DNA of 64,000 nucleotides from Diplonema papillatum (Eukaryota > Euglenozoa > Diplonemea > Diplonemida > Diplonemidae). A program made the position numbers and the translations under genes. Of the stretch, positions 42,328 to 52,097 are shown in pieces (position 1 is the stretch's first letter; each line of letters begins with the position of its first letter). Location: assembly GCA_030068145.1 (NCBI GenBank), contig JAPJBO010000514.1:62001-126000 (forward strand), in the 5' to 3' direction. The notes under the pieces were generated by a model. That model saw nothing but the letters and a program-made list of their open reading frames with translations. It was not told the DNA's origin and did no database searches.

Positions 42328-43241
42328 TCTTTGGAGAGCACAGCCGCGCTTATGTCTACCGTTGGAAAGCGTTTTGGGGAACCACATGGAACGCAAGCCG
42401 AGGATCCGTGCCCAAACTCACAGGCAAACCGTATCTTATTGCACTGATGGGAGGGCGAGAACCGTCCTGTGCCGACAACCTTCACTGTCGACCTTTGACA
42501 CCCGCAGGACATGTTACATATCAACCCGGTAGGGTAGAAGCCGCGAACAGCCAACCAATAGAAGGGAATGGTTGTCCTCCCGCCCCCCCCCGCGAATAGA
42601 GGGACCGAGGGAACCAAACAACAAAAAAAACAACGAAGTAGTGGCATTGCATTCCGTATCGAAGATTCATTTTCTGTCTTTTCGAGTTAGGCTCTGCTTT
42701 GTAAAATACTCGAGGGGGCCACATGGCAAGTCACACATGCACAGTGACTCCACACGAAACGACCCACTGTGGACTGTGGGACCAGTGTGGCACCCACTTT
42801 GGGCTGTGGACCCACACTTAGCATTGTGGACCATGTGCCCACTCTGGACTGTGGTCAACCACACATAGGACTGTGTACCTGGTACAGAGGGGGGGCGTAT
42901 TCGTTGAACAACACAACCCATTCTTCAGTTGCATTGCTTCTTTTGCTGACGAGAGACCCTCTCCGAGTGTTCTTTGGCGCAAGTAGATCTCGGACAAAAC
43001 AAGTTGTCGACACCTAACAAGTAAGCTAATCCAACAAAACGACGCAGTTCTCCGCGTTTTGTTCTTCGTGTTCAGTCCTAAAATGCTCGACTCGACGGCG
43101 ATAACCGACCGCCTTCATGGCAGGGTTATAGTATTACATTGGTGTCTGTGTACCAGCTAGCTTCGGGGAGGAATTGCAGCCCCTCAGCTCGTCAGCATTG
43201 CATTTCTTCCCCACGTCGGTAGGCAGCCGTGGACCCGGCCA
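42328..43241. other. Gene-free spacer
   Basis: Contains a family B fragment (42690-42725) and a degenerate repeat of GGACTGTGGACCA / CCCACTTTGG at 42755-42880. No gene seen. Confidence 0.5.
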
Positions 43242-43565
43242 TATCTGGCATGCGAGCATTGAGTTCTGTAGTGCAACTGCCATGCAGGCAACGGATCTGG
43301 CATGTGAGCATTGAAGGCATGTGTGCATTGAGTTCTGTAGTGCAACTGCCATGCAGGATCTGGCATGTGAGCATTGATGGCATGTGTGCATTGAGTTCTG
43401 GAGTGCAACTGCCATGGATCTGGCATGTGAGCATTGATGGCATGTGTGCATTGAGTTCTGTAGTGCAACTGTCATGCAGGCAACGGATCTGGCATGTGAG
43501 CATTGATGGCATGTGTGCATTGAGTTCTGTAGTGCAACTGCCATGCAGGCAACGGATCTGGCATG
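43242..43565 (+). repeat. Tandem repeat of about 70 bp, five units
   Basis: The unit contains ATCTGGCATGTGAGCATTGA, GGCATGTGTGCATTGAGTTC and TGTAGTGCAACTGCCATGCA. Internal GCATTGA phrases make it a nested repeat, and units differ by presence of GGCAACG. It is open on both strands, which explains spurious Met-His-Cys-rich frames. Confidence 0.92.
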
Positions 43566-44570
43566 CTACACGGGAGCCTTGCCGGGAGCCAAGCTTCACG
43601 GCGGTACTGCAACCCAGGGGTCAAGTGGCTTCCGAGTTCCCAAGACCAAACCATCAATCAAGGCGTGGCGTGCCCTTTAGGACTTGCTCTGAACATGAGC
43701 CCGTGGAGATGGTCGACTACAGGGCCAGAGCGGACGGGGTTGTGAATCCGACTTGAGCTTTTGCATGCTGTGGTTGCGCTCTTGCAATCCCCCCCCCCTG
43801 AAGCGAGCTTTCTTTTTCTTCTTCATCTTTCCAACGTGTCGAGCGTTTCTGGAACCACGCCCTTGCTCGGCCGACACCCACGAACACGACAAAAAAAGAC
43901 AATAGAAGGCCCAAATGCACAGCCCACTCTTCCGTCCCTTCGAACAGCAGCTTTTAGGATCCGGGCCCGGCAGGCTGGCTTTTGCATTGAGACGAAACCG
44001 GCAACAGCTTGGGGAGGCTGAAAAGAATGCGGGTCCCCAGAACGAGTGAAAGGTGAACATAGCGAAGAGTCGGAGTTCAGCATACCCCCTCCCTGGCTTG
44101 TCCCGCCGAAGCAGAACGACACACCCTACCCAATCCCAAACACTCCCGAAACGCGTTGGGGGACCTTACAAGATTTCACAACAGAGTTGACACATCACCC
44201 GAAACGAGCTGCACCTTCTCACTGTATTCAAGCCCTCCCTACCCAAGTCTCTACTGTCAACCGGAGACTTTTGAATACCGACCTTCTAGTCCGCAAACAA
44301 CGCTAGAGGCACGAGGTCACAACTCGTGAGGCAGTCGAGCTGCAACTCTGTTCCCTGGTATTTGCGCGTTGTTCCCTGCAGTAAAAGGAGACTCGTCGAA
44401 GGCGCCAGCGGAGACCACAAGGAAGTTCACAGGCAAACAGGCCATCCTTGGCACCCTGAACCACACCTGGAAAGCGCGTGTTTTTTTGGGACAGTTTCAA
44501 GCGGGCCAACACACATACACACCAGGTCGCGAGAGAAAAGGAAGAAACAACAACCGGGTTGACTTGAACG
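43566..44570. other. Gene-free spacer with repeat families D and F
   Basis: Positions 43605-43770 hold a reverse copy of family D. Positions 44090-44280 match 57888-58070 (family F: CACTACCCAATC...AAACAC, ACAACAGAGT...GACACATC, GTCAACC(G/A)GAGACTTT). No exon is evident before the decarboxylase start. Confidence 0.55.
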
Positions 44571-46356
44571 ATGAGTGACCTGCCTCCGATGAAGGCAACG
44601 GACAAGGCGCGCAGGATGCTGAGCGCACTGAAGGGAGAGAACACGCACGAGACGACGCCTGTGTGGGCCATGAGGCAGGCGGGGAGGTACCTGCCGGAGT
44701 ACATGAGCTACACCGCGGGGACAGATTTCTTCCACAACTGCCAGACACCCGAGCGCGCCGCCGAGATCACCCTGCAACCGGCCAGGCTCGATATCGACGC
44801 CGCGATCCTTTTCTCCGACATCCTGATCATCCCGCAGGCGCTGGGCATGGTCGTGAAGATGCACCCTGGCAAAGGCCCGCAGTTCGACGCACCGCTGTTG
44901 GAGGTCGGCAACGTGGAGCCGTTGATTGCGCCTTTGCTCGTGAAGTACGGCGCTGAGAAGGTAGCCGCGTCACAGACCCTCACGCACGACAGGGAAAAGC
45001 AACTCGGAAAGGACGCCGTCGAGTCCCTGGCGTACACAAGGGAAGCCCTTCGCCTGATCCGCCAGAGGCTTGACGGGAGCATGCCGTTGATCGGCTTCAC
45101 CGGGGCGCCCTTCACCCTCATGTGCTACATGGTCGAAGGTGTGAGCAAGGCAAACTACTCAGGCGCGCGGCGGTGGTTCTACGACTGCCCGGACGTCGCC
45201 AGGAAGCTGCTCGCCCTTATCACCAACGCGTGCATCGAGCTCCTCCTCATGCAGATCGAATCCGGAGCTCAAATCATCCAAGTTTTCGAGTCGCACGGCG
45301 GAGAGCTGACGCCGCAGGTCTTTGAAGAGTTCGAGCGCCCGTGTCTCGAGCTGATCGCGACGACGCTCAAAAAGCTGCACCCGGAAGTCCCGGTGACCCT
45401 CTTCGCCCGGAACTGCCTGCACTCCCTCGAAAAGTGCTTCGCGTCGCCCTACGACGCGATCTCCATCGACTGCACCGTGTCGATGACGGACGCTTGCGTC
45501 CTCGCCAAACGGTACGGGAAGGCCGTGCAAGGCAACCTCGACCCCTGCATCTTCTACGGCGGGCCGGAGGTCATCAAGGCACACACAACCGCAATGCTCA
45601 AAGAGGCCGCCGCAGTGCTCGGCACCACCCCCTCCGGCGCACCGAAGTCCTTCGTTGCCAACCTGGGGTGTGCAAAACAAACACGCAGTTTCTTTTAATT
45701 TAGTACCAACAATCTTGCGGGACGCAGGCTAAAATGGCGTAGGGGCAGCGTGTTTGTTGGTGGTTTGATCAGGGTTCCTTACCATGCAAAATGACACATG
45801 GAAAAACGACCAGCCACAGCACACATGAACGAAACGAAGCGCCTGTCTTTTTTTTTCTTTTTTCGAGGAGGCCGCCAGTTCAAACCATAGGAGGAAATCT
45901 TCGTGTAGCGCCCACGAAACCAGGCAAAAATGGGTCCCACGCCAGGTGTCGGAGTTCAGCAACTTCCACTTGGTTGTTGTATTGTGGATGTAGGAAATAC
46001 TTGAGGAGGCTGCCAGCTGCAAAAGACCAAAGGAGGTAAATGTGCTGTAGCCCACACGAAACACAGGTGAATCTGGGTTTAGTGGCGGGCATAAACGTTC
46101 AACAAAAATGACCCATTTTGTAGTTGTATTGTTTCTCCCCCTCTAGCCTTCTTCGAAGTAAGCACAAGGCAGCCCTCGAGTATTTCCATCTGTCTTTGCC
46201 AAGAGCTGCCTCAACTATTCTGATGAGCAATCATCTGTTGTACCGGAGACACGAAAACCACAACACATACACGCACACAGGTGGGGTATGATGCCCTCTC
46301 ACAAGCCGGAGCAACTCCAGGCCTTCATTGACGCAGTCCACGACTTTACGAAGTAG
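44571..46356 (+). CDS. UROD: Uroporphyrinogen decarboxylase, two exons
   Basis: Converts uroporphyrinogen III to coproporphyrinogen III in heme synthesis by removing four carboxyl groups; the enzyme is a dimer of TIM barrels. Exon 1 (44571-45667) carries VWAMRQAGRYLPEY (substrate-binding Arg35 and Arg39), ILFSDILIIPQALG with the catalytic Asp, GFTGAPFTLMCYMVEG, IQVFESHGGELTP and GNLDPCIFYGG. Continuing past 45667 gives only an unrelated tail, whereas the GTGTGC donor at 45668 and the ACACAG acceptor ending at 46280 join in phase 2. Exon 2 (46281-46356) then supplies the expected family C terminus, MMPSHKPEQLQAFIDAVHD. Total 390 residues. The usual NLGHG motif reads NLGWG. No plastid-like presequence is visible; cytosolic location is inferred. 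Confidence 0.96.
45668..46280 (+). other. Decarboxylase intron filled with repeats A and B
   Basis: This 613-bp intron contains family A (45700-45850) and two family B units (45865-45965, 45985-46120), in the same order and orientation as at 13858-14690 between genes. Confidence 0.85.
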
Positions 46357-47670
46357 CTGGTCCCGAGCCGCTGTTGTGAGCCTTCTCGTTGCGTTTCTCG
46401 CGAGTTCGCAAGCATCACTATTTTCAGGCGGCGCACCCTAGTGTAGCTTGCCGACCCGCCAACCCGAAAGACCTGTGTGAGTGCCGCCCGCGCTGGCGAG
46501 ACCTTTTTTTTGTTTCCATATTTTTTTCACGGTCTATTGGTACTGAGAGATTTCAGGAACAACGTTGCACATGAAAAGTTGAACGAAGCCAGCAACAAAG
46601 GCACCCACCGATGCTCTTCCCTCGTGTACGTGACACCTTCATGAACACATTGCATATAAATGTTATACTCCTATTGCCGAAAGACACGCGGGAACTCTAA
46701 ACCCCCGGAGTTTCAAGCGATCTTTCACTCTAAGAACAGTATTTTCCCGGAGACAGGTTTGTACCCTGCACACGCGAAGACCAAGGATATTTTGCTTGAG
46801 CATTTCATTTTTCCGCCGTTGCCTTCCAAAAGTTGTGGTTGGCTGAAGCAGCGTCAGCTTGAGCCAGTTGAGTTGTCAACAGAGCATGGATTCGAAGGAT
46901 AGCTGCATGCAGGAACCAGGGTGCCGCCACCTACCAAAGGTTCCAGTCGGCTGAAGCAAGGGAAGAACTTGTCACCCCCTCCTGGGTTCCCGTCATCAGA
47001 CCCCAGCTGAGCTCGTGTCACAGTGTCACACCAGAAATACACTACCGCTTGCAATCGGGACACTTCTGAGCCAGCCGCTAAAATAGGGGTCTCAAGTACA
47101 CGGGAGTACGGTTGTACTGAAGGGAACATTGCCGAAGAACAGTTGCACATGAAAAGTTAAACGAAGCCAACAAAAAGTGCTGATATTCGGACTCGAACAT
47201 ACTACATACAGTCCATTTTCATCGTCATCGATCAGTTGATGCTTCGATAGCAAGTGTTCATTTTTTAATGTTGACATTGTCGACAGCCGGAGACCGCTCC
47301 CCCTCCGCCCCATACCATGCATGGCTGTGGATCTTTCTGCCGTTTCTCTTTTCGTGCGCTAAAGCGCTTCCCCGGCTGCTCAGGAAAATATTAATTGCCG
47401 TTCGTGGGTCTTGTCGCGCTGACCAAACGAGATCCCACACACAGCTTTCCCACCCTTTGCAGGCATTTCTTTTGAAAGGTTCCCAGCCGCGAAACGTGTC
47501 ATACAGCACGAACCAGTTCCTGGGGGTATCGAAGTAGAGCTGCAGAAAATGACGTCTCCGTTTTCCAGCCCGCACCACGCGCGCTTCTTGCATCGACATG
47601 GCACAGGAAATTGAGAATGCCGAGCATCGGTGAAAAAGCAAGCAAGCAGCTGTACAGCTCCGGTTTCTGT
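46357..47670. other. Gene-free spacer
   Basis: Holds a repeat family C copy (46671-46737) and two related phrases AACA(A/G)TTGCACATGAAAAGTT (46563, 47140). No open frame with domain character. Confidence 0.5.
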
Positions 47671-47726
47671 TGCATGCGGTCTCAGCCACCATCCAAGCTT
47701 CTCTTCATTCTAGAAGAAGAGACACG

Positions 47727-47970
47727 ATGAAGAAGTTGGCGTTCGCAATCACCGGCGGCACCGCACGGGAGCGAGCGGTCGGCGTCGTCAGCGACGGGGC
47801 CGCCGCGATGGCGCGCCTGCGCGTGCTGCCCGAGAGCGAGCGGAAGGAGCGGATCCAGCGCATGTACGACCGGCACCGGCGGCGGGAGTTGGCGAAGGTC
47901 GTCGTGTCGCAGTGGAAGTGGGTCGCCCGGACGCGCCTGCAGCGCGTCCGCGACCGGACCGGCCGCGCTT
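47727..47970 (+). pseudogene. Truncated 5' copy of the Sfi1-like gene
   Basis: MKKLAFAITGGTARERAVGV and the next 60 codons match the start of the gene at 48257 with very few differences. After RDRTGRA the copy breaks and runs into unrelated codons that stop at 48128. The leader just before the ATG (about 47671-47726) is also duplicated. A small protein of about 130 residues could be made, but the repeats that define the family are missing after the first. Confidence 0.8.
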
Positions 47971-48256
47971 CTGGCACTGCGAAGTACAAGCACCCCTTGT
48001 TCTTACAGTACCCCCGGGTAAAAACCCGAGCTGCAGCTACATCCGTGACCCAGCCACCCGAGTCCTCTCTTAAAGAAGAGAACTTATGCACACACTGTTC
48101 CAAGTCCTGGTCATTGACTGATGCCTGAAATGTAAACCCACCGTTCTCACAATAGGCTTCACTCCCACTCCCTGCCCTTCTCAACAAACCCGAGCTGGTC
48201 ACGGGTTGCATGTAGTCCCAGCCACCGCCCAAGTCCTTCTTAAAAGGAGAGGAACG

Positions 48257-50827
48257 ATGAAGAAGGTGACATTCACGGTCTCCGGCGGCACCGCACGGGA
48301 GCGAGCGGTCGGCGTCGTCAGCGACGGGGCCGCCGCGATGGCGCGCCTGCGCGTGCTGCCCGAGAGCGAGCGGAAGGAGCGGATCCAGCGCATGTACGAC
48401 CGGCACCGGCGGCGGGAGCTGGCGAAGGTCGTCGTGTCGCAGTGGAAGTGGGTCGCCCGGACGCGCCTGCAGCGCGTCCGCGACCGGACCAGCCGCGCGC
48501 GCGAGCTCGTCGCGGCGGCCCACCACCGCAACGGGCTGCTCCGGAAGACGTTCGCCGCCGTCTCCCGGTACGCGAGGTACAAGGCAGACCGCCGCGCCGC
48601 CCGGGCGGCGGACCTGGTATTCCTCCGGCGGCACCTCTCCTCGTGGCGCCGCCGCGCCCTGCGGAGCGGGGAGCGCTCGAGGGAAGAGGCCGCGGCCGGG
48701 CTGGCGTGGTGGTGGCACCGGCTGCAACGGGGCGTCTTCGCCTCTAAGTCGGCCCGCCGCGTGGCGGCCGCCGCCTTGTGCACGTGGCGCCGCGCCGCCG
48801 CCGCCGCGGCGCGGGAGAGCTTGCTCGCATTGGGCCGCGCCTTCGCCGCCTGGCGGGCCTCCCAGGCCGCCGGCGCCGCGAGGATCGCAGCCGGCAAGGC
48901 CTCGCTGCGGGTCGCAAAGGCGCAGCGGCACTTCGTGTGCTGGCGGCAGCTGTCGGACGCGTCGTCCACCCGCCGCCGGAACCTGCTGCGGCACGCGTGG
49001 GCGGCGCTTCGCGGCGTGGTCGCGCTGGGGAGGGCCGAAGTGTCGCGCAGCCACTTCAACGCTTGGCGCGAGGTTTTGCGGGACGCGCGCCTCTCGCGGC
49101 GCTTCGCGGCGTCAGCCCTGCTCGTGCCCGCTTTCCGGACGTGGAAGGCCGCGCGCTTCAAGCGGCGGAGGGTCGCTGCCTGCCTGCAAGGCGTGGTGCG
49201 CCGGTGGTGCGTGTTTGCAACGATGTCGAAACTCGAGAAGCGACGGCATGTCCGGCTGCTGGCCCACGCGATGCACCGCTGGGGCTTGCTGGGGCTTGCG
49301 CGGCGCGTCGCGAAGCGAAACGACGCCCGGTGCGCCTCCGCGAAGTGGTGCCTGTGGCGCTGCTGGGCAGCCGCTGCTGGCACCAGGAAGTCGCAGGCCC
49401 TGCAGCACCACCGCGCGAAGATGAACCGGCCGCTGCCGCACGTCCCCAGCAGCTCGGATGCTGGGTCAGTGGGAAAGCGCCTCCGAGAACCGCCCAGAGT
49501 GTCGTCGTACATGCGACTGATGGGCGGCAGCCTCACCGACAGCGGCAGCTTCCGCCCGCAACCGGAACACTGCACGGCCCCGCAGGAACCTCCTGGGTGG
49601 GCGCTCCGCCAGCCGTCGGGCCAAACCGACGGTTTCCCGGCATCGATGCTTCAACACCGGTCTCTCGAACCCGGCCGCACCGCAGAAGGCGCACGGCCTC
49701 CTCCTCTCTGCAAAACCAACGACACCCGCGGTTCCAAGCCCGGCCCTATATCTATGGATATCACCTGCGCGGCTTCATCAAACGGCGTCTACCACCCAGC
49801 CGACCCTGTCGCGCGAGTCGCGCCGGGCAACACCAGTCCTCCCACACACCCTTTCGGCACATATCACGGCGGAGTGCAAGCTGTGTCCAAGCCCCGCACA
49901 GTCACCACTGTAGCGAGCACGACGGCGACACCGCTCGTGCACCTGGTAGCCAGGAACACCGGCGATCGGAAAAGGAGGGCCAAGATCTCGCTGGCGAACC
50001 CCGACGCCTTCGCCCCGCAGCTCATGTCCGGATGCCCCGCGTTGCGTCCAAACACAAAGAACGACTCCCGGAAATCCGAGCAGAATTCTGAGAGTCGGCA
50101 GAGCCCCATCTCACATCCGAAGCACGTCGCTGCTGCCGGGGAAACACCGCCTGCCGTGCCATCCAGTGCGGCACACATCCCATCAGACATGCATCGCCGC
50201 AGCAGCGTGGCAGCACCGCCTGCTGGCAGTAAAGGGACACCCTCAAAACTGTTTTTACCCATCGGACCTGGCTGCGAAGAATCGGCTGCAGGCACAGCAT
50301 CTGCAGCAACATCGCCGATAGCCTTTCCTGACCCAGCACCGAATGCACGGACAAGCTCCGACAATACACTTTCCAGAACAGAGGGTGAGGCTGATTCACA
50401 ACAGTACGCGTGTCCGGAGTTCGTCGCCACCACTGCGACACTGACACGAAGACACCTCGCACACGATCCTCGAGCAGTCCAATCCGTAAGTACTGGGGTC
50501 ACGGTAAATGCAAGTCGAAGCAGGGAGCGCATTGGACATGCTTCAACCCCATCGCATCTGACCCTACCAAGCACAGAGCAAGAAGCAGATTCGGCTGTAC
50601 TTGACGGTAGCCTTCCGTCCGACACTGTGGCTCTCGAAGGTGAAGACAGTGTCCGCCTCGCTGGCCAGATCTTCGAGATTGCGAGCCTCTATGCGACATC
50701 GCGGTTGTCTGTGGAGCACTCGACTGGCTGCCCAGTAGAAGGCGATGCGCACTGTGCCGCGGTTCACGAGAAACTGAAGAATCGTTTGGCCTCGCTTCGC
50801 CGGAGAATTATGCCATTCTGTGTCTGA
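48257..50827 (+). CDS. Sfi1-like centrin-binding repeat protein (putative)
   Basis: An 856-residue intronless ORF. Residues about 60-420 hold around eleven basic helical repeats with a conserved aromatic-x-x-Trp pattern: SQWKWVARTRL, LSSWRRRALRS, FAAWRASQAA, HFVCWRQLSDA, HFNAWREVLRD, AFRTWKAARFK, RRWCVFATMSK, CLWRCWAAAAG. Sfi1 proteins use such repeats as a long helix that binds centrins at centrosomes or basal bodies; that role is inferred by pattern only. Residues about 430-800 are Pro/Ser/Thr-rich and disordered. The last 50 residues (GQIFEIASLYATSRL) return to helix. The first ATG after a purine-rich leader was taken as start, and the same ATG and leader occur in the truncated copy upstream. 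The exon is extremely GC-rich in the repeat half and closer to neutral in the tail. Confidence 0.78.
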   Translation: MKKVTFTVSGGTARERAVGVVSDGAAAMARLRVLPESERKERIQRMYDRHRRRELAKVVVSQWKWVARTRLQRVRDRTSRARELVAAAHHRNGLLRKTFAAVSRYARYKADRRAARAADLVFLRRHLSSWRRRALRSGERSREEAAAGLAWWWHRLQRGVFASKSARRVAAAALCTWRRAAAAAARESLLALGRAFAAWRASQAAGAARIAAGKASLRVAKAQRHFVCWRQLSDASSTRRRNLLRHAWAALRGVVALGRAEVSRSHFNAWREVLRDARLSRRFAASALLVPAFRTWKAARFKRRRVAACLQGVVRRWCVFATMSKLEKRRHVRLLAHAMHRWGLLGLARRVAKRNDARCASAKWCLWRCWAAAAGTRKSQALQHHRAKMNRPLPHVPSSSDAGSVGKRLREPPRVSSYMRLMGGSLTDSGSFRPQPEHCTAPQEPPGWALRQPSGQTDGFPASMLQHRSLEPGRTAEGARPPPLCKTNDTRGSKPGPISMDITCAASSNGVYHPADPVARVAPGNTSPPTHPFGTYHGGVQAVSKPRTVTTVASTTATPLVHLVARNTGDRKRRAKISLANPDAFAPQLMSGCPALRPNTKNDSRKSEQNSESRQSPISHPKHVAAAGETPPAVPSSAAHIPSDMHRRSSVAAPPAGSKGTPSKLFLPIGPGCEESAAGTASAATSPIAFPDPAPNARTSSDNTLSRTEGEADSQQYACPEFVATTATLTRRHLAHDPRAVQSVSTGVTVNASRSRERIGHASTPSHLTLPSTEQEADSAVLDGSLPSDTVALEGEDSVRLAGQIFEIASLYATSRLSVEHSTGCPVEGDAHCAAVHEKLKNRLASLRRRIMPFCV

Positions 50828-52097
50828 CCACCAGACTGCCGGCTAGTTACACCATTCATTTGCGACCCTTGCAACCCATCGTCCCGCCAGTTCGGCACTT
50901 CACGACAGCCGTTTCTCGGTGTGCCGTACAGCGGAAACGATTGCTAACGACACAGACAGGATTGGGACGGAACGAATAGGGTACTCCAGGGCCTGCCCCA
51001 GAAAATCGGGATAGCTTGTTACAGAGAGCTAACTTTGAGAATTTCAAACTTACCTATCTTCCATACTCGGGTGGGTAAGTCGACCCTGTCACCCAGAATT
51101 AATCTGTAGGTGCCCTGTCGGAATAGGGTTAAGCGTTTGTTGCGTTTTAGTTTATGGTGTGATCCGGTGGCCTTACTTGTGTACTCGTGTACAAGGGGTG
51201 TGCACGGGAAGTACTTGGGAAGTTTACAGGAAGTACTCAATGCAAAAAAAAAATTGCCAGAAAGAACGGGGCTGCAAAAAAAAACCGTTGGAAGGCCTTT
51301 GGGAAACGTGGTGTAAACGCGTTTCCAGGTGCACAACAAAGGGCTGGTTGCTTGGAGGCCTTTCACAGAAGTCGACACCTAGCGGACTGTGGCATGCGCG
51401 GTTCTAACCGTGCCTTGATCTACAAGGGGTAAATATATTCGAGTTTCTAGCTCTCCCGAAGTGCTGAAGACAAAAATGCACCCCCCAAACATTGCCATTC
51501 TTCCTTTTAGAACCTAGAGCTTAGAGACAAAAGATTTTCCCACCCCGCGTTCCCTCTTCTGACATTGTTGGTAGGGCAGCGTTCTACCGGCATCTTACCA
51601 AAACAAGCGAGTTCCGTTGGTACACAAGCAGAAGGAAGCACTATACATGTTTTTTGCGAGCTGAAGTGTACCGGCACACTGAAGCCAAGCTTTGCATGTT
51701 TGATGGCACGGCAGAGCCCACAGTTCAAGTGCTACCAAACAGATGCATCGAGGCGTGGCATACCTTGAGGCTTGGCGCTTGCCCGATCACAAGCCCGTAG
51801 AGGCGGTCAACGACAGAACAGACAAATGTTTCGACTCAAGCTTGCATTGCTGTGGTTGACCATACCCGTTTTTCGGTGCCACTCGGGCACTCCTTCTTTT
51901 ATAACTCCAGCTTCTGAGTCTTGACCCACTGAAAGACGACCAATCCCCCAGCATTTCCTCAAAGAAGGCTTGATGCTTGCACCAAACGTGCACGAGGCAG
52001 GATTCACCTCTTAGGTGGTAGTTCCTACAAAAGCAGGCGTTTTGATACAAGAATTCCGGGATTGGTAAGGCTGGGTATATTGGCGGACGCAACACCT
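50828..52097. other. Gene-free spacer
   Basis: Contains a family D relative in reverse (51660-51870) and a block resembling the right half of the 4094 foldback (51870-51925). A (A)9-12 rich patch lies at 51245-51285. Confidence 0.5.

Noticed and set aside
43134-43756. Met-His-Cys-rich frames on both strands
   Set aside because: Products of the 70-bp tandem repeat; no independent support for coding.
45668-45698. CAKQTRSFF tail of the decarboxylase ORF
   Set aside because: It is intron read-through; the conserved C terminus is encoded at 46281-46356 in matching phase.
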